Assembly (NCBI RefSeq): GCF_014138265.1
Contig: NZ_JACGXL010000007.1
Coordinates: 1 to 64,000, forward strand
Origin: Dokdonella fugitiva
GTDB taxonomy: Bacteria; Pseudomonadota; Gammaproteobacteria; Xanthomonadales; Rhodanobacteraceae
DNA length: 64,000 nucleotides
Direction of reading: 5' to 3'
This document shows, piece after piece, positions 59,918-64,000 of the stretch; the first letter of the stretch is position 1, and every line of letters begins with the position of its first letter. The notes below the pieces were generated by a model. It had not been told where the DNA came from and searched no databases. It worked only from the letters and a program-made list of their open reading frames with translations. The position numbers were made by a program, and so were the translations under genes.

Positions 59918-62778
59918 CCGGCGTTCCCGGCGAGCTCGATGCGGTGGCCGGCGCGCCGCGGTTCGGCATCGCGCTCGATGCGCACGCGCAGGTCGAACCA
60001 CGCGGCCTGGCCGGTCACGGGGTCGGCGTTCGCGTAGCGCGCGCGGCCGTCGCGGTCGCGCAGCGATTCGTCGATGAGATGGTTGAGCAGGAAGCCGTCG
60101 ACGTTCTCGGGCGCGTCGGCGGCGAGCTTCCACGCGCCCTTGCGCTTGCCGATCGCGTTCCAGGTCCAGACCGTGCCCGGCGCGGTGCCCGCGTGCGTGC
60201 GCGCCTGCACGCGGATGCGCCCGCGCGGCGCGACGAGCCAGATCCAGTCGCCGTCGGCGACGCCGTTGTCGGCGGCGGTGTGCGGGTTGAGATAGAGGTA
60301 GTTGCGCGTCGCGATCTGCCGCAGCCAGCGGTTCTGCGAACCCCAGGCGTGGTACATGAACATCGGCCGCTGGGTGATCGCGGCGAGCGGGTAGTCCTTC
60401 ACCCCCTCTCCCGCTTGCGCGAGAGGGCCGGGGCGAGGGGAGTCTTGCGACGACGCTTCCCCCGATCCGCCTTCGGCCGCTTCCCCCGCGAGCGGATAGT
60501 GGAACGGCAACGGATCGAAGTAGCGCTCCACCCGCGCGCGATCGCGCTCGGGCGGCTGCATCGCGCCGTGCCCGCGCGCGGCGAGGCGGAAACGCTGCAA
60601 GGTCTCGGCGTAGAACTGCAGCACGATCGGCTGGGTCGAACCGACGAACGCGAGCGACTTCGCCCACTCGAGGTAGTCGCGGTTCGCCATCTTGTAGTAG
60701 CGCCCGGCCGCGGGTACCGCGCGGTGCCAATGGCAGCCGTGCTCGACGTAACGCGCGAGCTGGTCCGGGTTCGGCGTGCCGACGCCGTCGTGCGCGCCAT
60801 CGGCGCCGCGCCAGCCGGCGAGCAGGCCGACGCCGGGTGCGCGTTCGTGCTCGACCATGTACTGCGCGTAGCCGCGCGGATACTTCGCGGCGCCGCGTTC
60901 GTCGACGAGGCCGGGGAGGCGCAGGCGCGCGCCGAGATCGAGCAGCACGTCCTGGAACGGACGCACGTCGCGGTCGAGCGACACGACCGGCTGGCGGATC
61001 GCATCGCTCGCGCCGTCGGCGTCCGAGATCGGCCGGTCGAGCAGGCTGATGCAGTCGTGCCGTTCGAGGTAGGTCGTGTCCGGCAGCACGAGGTCGGCGA
61101 ACGCGACCGTTTCCGAGTCGTACGCGTCGGCGTAGATCAAGTGAGGGATGCGATATTCGCCGCTCGCGGGATCGCGCTCGCACAGCATCGCGCGCGTCGC
61201 GCTCGTGTTCATCGCCGAGTTCCAGCCCATGTTCGCCATGAACAGGAACAGCGTATCGATGCGGTACGGGTCGCCCGCGCACGCGTTCGCGATCACGTTC
61301 TGCAGCATGCCGTGCGCGGCGAACGGGTGTTGCCACGAGAACGCCTTGTCGATGCGGCGCGGCTCGCCGTGCGCGTCGACGACGAGATCCTCGGGCGCGT
61401 GCACGTAGCCGAGCGGACCGGCGTCGAGCGCACCGGTTTCCTTGCGCGCCTTGCCGGGGCGGTTCGGTGGCGGCGCGGATTTCGGATAGGGCGGCTGGTA
61501 GCGGAAGCTGCCCGGCGTGTCGATCGCGCCGAGGATCATCTGCAGCAGGTGCAGGGTGCGGCAGGTGTGGAAGCCGTTCGCGTGCGCGCTGATGCCGCGC
61601 ATCGCGTGCATCGCGACGGGGCGGCCGATCATCTCGGCGTGTTCGCGGCCCCAGGCGTCGGTCCAGCGTTGCGGCAGGCGGATCGCCTGCTCGAACGCGA
61701 CCTCGGCGAGTTCGCGCGCGAGGCGGCGGATCGTCCCCGCGTCGACTCCGCAGGCGTTCGCGACCGCATTGGGCGCGTAGTCGGCGGCCATGTAGCGCTC
61801 GGCGAACAACTGGAACGCGGGCACGGCCGCGCGGCCGTCGGCGAGCCGCGCTTCGCCGACGACGAGCGGGGCGATGCCGATCGCGTCCGCACGCACGATG
61901 CGCGCCTGCGCATCGTCGCCGCGTGCGGCGCACAGCGCGTGGCCGTCGGCATCGCGCGCGACCATGCCGTCGTCGGCCGCGCCCGGCGCGCGGATCACGA
62001 GGTGGTGCGCGTTGGTGTAGCGCACGAGGTAGTCGAGGTCGATGCGGTCGGCGTGCAGCAGCTCGTGGATCAGCGCGCCCGCGAGCAGGCCGTCGGTGCC
62101 CGGATTGATCGGCACCCATTCGTCGGCGATCGCCCCGTAGCCGGTGCGCACCGGGTTGATCGCGACGATCTTCGCGCCGCGCGCCTTGAGCTTGCCGAGG
62201 CCGAGCTTGATCGGATTCGAATCGTGGTCTTCGGCGACGCCCCACAACATGAGGTAGCGCGTGAGATCCCAGTCGGGCTCGCCGAATTCCCAGAAGCTGC
62301 CGCCGAGCGTGTACATGCCCGCCGCGGCCATGTTGACCGAGCAGAAACCGCCGTGCGCGGCGTAGTTGATCGTGCCGAACTGCTGCGCCCACCAGCCGGT
62401 TAGCGCCTGCGACTGGTCGCGTCCGGTGAAGAACGCGAGTTCTTCCGGGTTGCGCGCGCGGATGTCGCCGAGCCATTGCGCCGCGAGCGCGAGCGCTTCG
62501 TCCCACTCGATCTCGCGGAACTCGCGCGCGCCGCGTTCGCCGACGCGCAGCAGCGGCTTCGACAGCCGTGCCGGCGAGTAGTGCTGCATGATGCCGGCCG
62601 AGCCCTTCGCGCAGATAACGCCGCGGTTGACCGGGTGCCGCGGGTTGCCGTCGATGTAGCGGACGCGGCCGTCATCGAGGTGCACGCGGATGCCGCAACG
62701 GCACGCGCACATGTAGCACGTCGTCGTCTTGACGGCGTCGCCGGTCGGCTTGTTGAGATCGAGGCGGGCGTGCGGCAT
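59914..62778 (-). CDS. soeA: Molybdopterin oxidoreductase, probable SoeA (cytoplasmic sulfite dehydrogenase)
   Basis: A 954-residue molybdopterin guanine dinucleotide enzyme. The N-terminal [4Fe-4S] motif C21-x2-C24-x3-C28-x27-C56 (CYMCACRCG) and no Tat signal point to a cytoplasmic enzyme such as SoeA, which oxidises sulfite to sulfate. Probable Mo ligand Cys146 in HGGFCSVNMA. The dinucleotide-binding domain closes the C-terminus. An extra segment at about residues 760-795 comes from an inserted repeat (60383-60500). Gene order A-transporter-B-C with 4-bp overlaps. Other members of the family (thiosulfate or polysulfide reductase) cannot be excluded. Confidence 0.78.
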   Translation of the reverse strand: MPHARLDLNKPTGDAVKTTTCYMCACRCGIRVHLDDGRVRYIDGNPRHPVNRGVICAKGSAGIMQHYSPARLSKPLLRVGERGAREFREIEWDEALALAAQWLGDIRARNPEELAFFTGRDQSQALTGWWAQQFGTINYAAHGGFCSVNMAAAGMYTLGGSFWEFGEPDWDLTRYLMLWGVAEDHDSNPIKLGLGKLKARGAKIVAINPVRTGYGAIADEWVPINPGTDGLLAGALIHELLHADRIDLDYLVRYTNAHHLVIRAPGAADDGMVARDADGHALCAARGDDAQARIVRADAIGIAPLVVGEARLADGRAAVPAFQLFAERYMAADYAPNAVANACGVDAGTIRRLARELAEVAFEQAIRLPQRWTDAWGREHAEMIGRPVAMHAMRGISAHANGFHTCRTLHLLQMILGAIDTPGSFRYQPPYPKSAPPPNRPGKARKETGALDAGPLGYVHAPEDLVVDAHGEPRRIDKAFSWQHPFAAHGMLQNVIANACAGDPYRIDTLFLFMANMGWNSAMNTSATRAMLCERDPASGEYRIPHLIYADAYDSETVAFADLVLPDTTYLERHDCISLLDRPISDADGASDAIRQPVVSLDRDVRPFQDVLLDLGARLRLPGLVDERGAAKYPRGYAQYMVEHERAPGVGLLAGWRGADGAHDGVGTPNPDQLARYVEHGCHWHRAVPAAGRYYKMANRDYLEWAKSLAFVGSTQPIVLQFYAETLQRFRLAARGHGAMQPPERDRARVERYFDPLPFHYPLAGEAAEGGSGEASSQDSPRPGPLAQAGEGVKDYPLAAITQRPMFMYHAWGSQNRWLRQIATRNYLYLNPHTAADNGVADGDWIWLVAPRGRIRVQARTHAGTAPGTVWTWNAIGKRKGAWKLAADAPENVDGFLLNHLIDESLRDRDGRARYANADPVTGQAAWFDLRVRIERDAEPRRAGHRIELAGNAG
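60383..60500. repeat. Repeat insertion with 13-bp direct repeats inside soeA
   Basis: GCGAGCGGGTAGT (60383-60395) and GCGAGCGGATAGT (60488-60500) flank about 92 bases that contain CCCCTCTCCCGCTTGCGCGAGAGGG, a REP-type hairpin, and a C-rich tail. The copies start 105 bp apart, so reading frame is kept. Without it the protein would read FHYPLAAITQRP continuously; with it the YPLA is doubled. Seen directly in the sequence; origin as a mobile repeat is inference. Confidence 0.85.
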
Positions 62779-62938
62779 GGCGAGATGGTAGCGGATGCAT
62801 CATCGGGCCGTGCACGACATGCCGCGCGAGGCGGGCGCCGCCGCGCAGCGCGTGCCGCTCGCGTGCGCCGGCCGAGCCTTCCGTCGCCGGCGGCGCGGCG
62901 CGATGATGGCACCGCGCACCGCGCGAGGGGAGGGGAAC

Positions 62939-63757
62939 ATGGACCAGCCAGCGGGCGGCGGCCACGCCGCGGTCGGCGAGCGGCTGTACTCGGCGTTCGT
63001 CGTGCTCGTCACCAACGCGATCCCGATCTACGGCGTGATCCGCCTGCACTGGTCGGTCGCCAACGTGCTCGTGCTGTTCTGGATCGAGAACCTGCTCGTC
63101 GCCGTGTTCACCTGCCTGCGCATCGCGGTGCACCGCGCGCTCACGCGCAAGCGCGGCCATTGGCGATCGGGCCAGCTCGGCGCCGCGTCGAGCGACGCGG
63201 TCGGGCGCGGCGCGACCCTGCTCGGCGACTACGCGACGATCGCGTTCGTGTTCACCTTCGCGCACGGCGTGTTCGTGCTCGCGATCACCTTCATCCTCGG
63301 CCACAACCTGCCGAACGAGCCGAACTGGCACTTCTCGTTCGACGCGTTGCGACAGGGCGCGCTGCTGCTCGCCGGCGTGCTCGGGGCGGCCTTCCTCGCC
63401 GACCTGCCGGGCATGCGCGGGCGGCCGTTCGCGTGGATCCGCCTCGTCGTGCAGCAGCGCATGGGACGCGTGCTCGTGCTCCATCTCGCGATCATCTTCG
63501 GCATGATGGCGATGGGTGCGACGAACTCGGCGCTCGGCCTCCTGTTCGTGCTGATCGGCCTCAAGACACTGTGGGAGCTCGCGACGACGCGCGCGCCCGC
63601 GCCGATGCCGGACCAGCCGCCCGCATGGGCGCTGCGCCTCGGCGAGCGCTTCGGCAAGGACAAGGGCGGTGCCGAAGGTTTCGCGCGCGAGTGGAAGCGC
63701 GATGCGGAGGCGTCGCGCCGCCGCGCCGCCGAAGACGAGCAGACGATGCCCGTGTAG
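62939..63757 (+). CDS. DUF6498 multi-pass membrane protein
   Basis: A 272-residue protein with six or so membrane helices (LYSAFVVLVTNAIPIYGVIR, VANVLVLFWIENLLVAVFTC, IAFVFTFAHGVFVLAITFIL, GRVLVLHLAIIFGMMAMGAT, SALGLLFVLIGLKTLWELAT) and a charged cytoplasmic tail. The FWIENLLVAVFTCLRI and HFSFDALRQ segments fit DUF6498. No enzyme motif. Strong AGGGGAGGGGAAC site before ATG 62939. Divergent from soeA. Confidence 0.7.
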   Translation: MDQPAGGGHAAVGERLYSAFVVLVTNAIPIYGVIRLHWSVANVLVLFWIENLLVAVFTCLRIAVHRALTRKRGHWRSGQLGAASSDAVGRGATLLGDYATIAFVFTFAHGVFVLAITFILGHNLPNEPNWHFSFDALRQGALLLAGVLGAAFLADLPGMRGRPFAWIRLVVQQRMGRVLVLHLAIIFGMMAMGATNSALGLLFVLIGLKTLWELATTRAPAPMPDQPPAWALRLGERFGKDKGGAEGFAREWKRDAEASRRRAAEDEQTMPV

Positions 63758-63868
63758 CGCGAGGAGAGCCGCATGGCGGCGCGTCCCGCCGCTCGCTCGC
63801 GATCGTGCCCGCGCGCGCCGCGCAATCGGCGGCACGCACGTCCGCGCGTACCGCCCGCGCACGCGGCC

Positions 63869-64000
63869 TTACGGTGCGTCGATGCGGATCGACGGGTCGT
63901 CGAAGCCCGAGTAGCGCACGCGCGTGGTCGCCGTGTGACCCATGAAGGAGCCAGTCGACTCGATCTGGATCGGCAGCCCGCTCTTCTGCGAGATCCACGT
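63869..64000 (-). CDS. C-terminal fragment of an unidentified protein, possibly LolA-like
   Basis: The reverse strand reads 43 residues to a TAA at 63869: begins TWISQKSGLPIQIESTGSFM and ends YSGFDDPSIRIDAP. The W..GLP(I/V) then YSxFDDP pattern is like the last strands of periplasmic LolA/LppX-fold lipoprotein-binding proteins, but too little is visible to be sure. The gene continues beyond the right edge. No gene is visible in the 111 bases between it and the DUF6498 gene. Confidence 0.45.
   Translation of the reverse strand, partial: TWISQKSGLPIQIESTGSFMGHTATTRVRYSGFDDPSIRIDAP

Noticed and set aside
56447-62778. Thiosulfate or polysulfide reductase operon
   Set aside because: The large subunit lacks a Tat signal, and the subunit order with a cytoplasmic four-cluster protein fits Soe better, though substrate is not proven.

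Overview
The window is one contiguous, very GC-rich chromosomal stretch with gene content and repeats typical of the Xanthomonadales/Lysobacterales (Gammaproteobacteria). Pointers are the aceF-lpdA pair with a lipoyl domain on both proteins, the algZ-algR-hemC order, the separated trpE and trpGDC blocks, the GGGAGCGGC-type palindromic repeats, and secreted proteins ending in an IFADGF-like tag, which fits a Rhodanobacteraceae-like genome (inference). I see no tRNA, rRNA, CRISPR, transposase or integrase. Most of the window is ordinary chromosome with accessory islands. Because of the base composition nearly every gene carries long empty reading frames on the other strand; these are left out.

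Layout. 1-7.1 kb: start of a Ser/Thr kinase, a divergent FHA-GGDEF protein, a glutathione transferase, pyruvate dehydrogenase E2 (aceF), a DUF2059 protein and E3 (lpdA), a TonB-C protein and a secreted glutaredoxin. 7.1-19 kb: SH3/proline-rich protein, large choice-of-anchor B protein, an SDR, DUF2884, a VolA-like lipase, Mpo1-like protein, purC, djlA, rpe. 19-24.4 kb: two tiny genes, then a response regulator / VanW-glycosyltransferase fusion / CBM9-like sensor kinase operon. 24.4-39.3 kb: repeats, a sialidase-like secreted protein, trpE, a MocR regulator, two c-type cytochromes, a KefB/YbaL exchanger, then trpG-trpD-trpC with a PD40 lipoprotein inside and a HAD phosphatase behind. 39.3-41 kb: divergent GNAT and MarR-GNAT genes around a palindrome.

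41.7-46.8 kb is the most unusual locus. A cysteine-rich LuxR-type regulator faces a tightly coupled six-gene operon: two roadblock-like proteins, an uncharacterised helical protein, a COG2229-type small GTPase, another unknown protein and a histone-deacetylase-fold enzyme. It looks like a bacterial GTPase/roadblock switch joined to a deacetylase.

46.8-56.3 kb: an S9 peptidase, a PHB-depolymerase-like esterase with a malectin domain, a carboxylesterase, algZ-algR-hemC and a DUF481 outer-membrane protein. Two nested, near-perfect long inverted repeats (49.8 and 55.3 kb) sit between these genes. 56.4-62.8 kb: a four-gene, translationally coupled operon resembling the cytoplasmic sulfite dehydrogenase soeABC, with an SLC13-family anion transporter placed between soeA and soeB. 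A repeat unit flanked by 13-bp direct repeats has inserted in frame into soeA. The window ends with a DUF6498 membrane protein and the 3' end of an unidentified gene.
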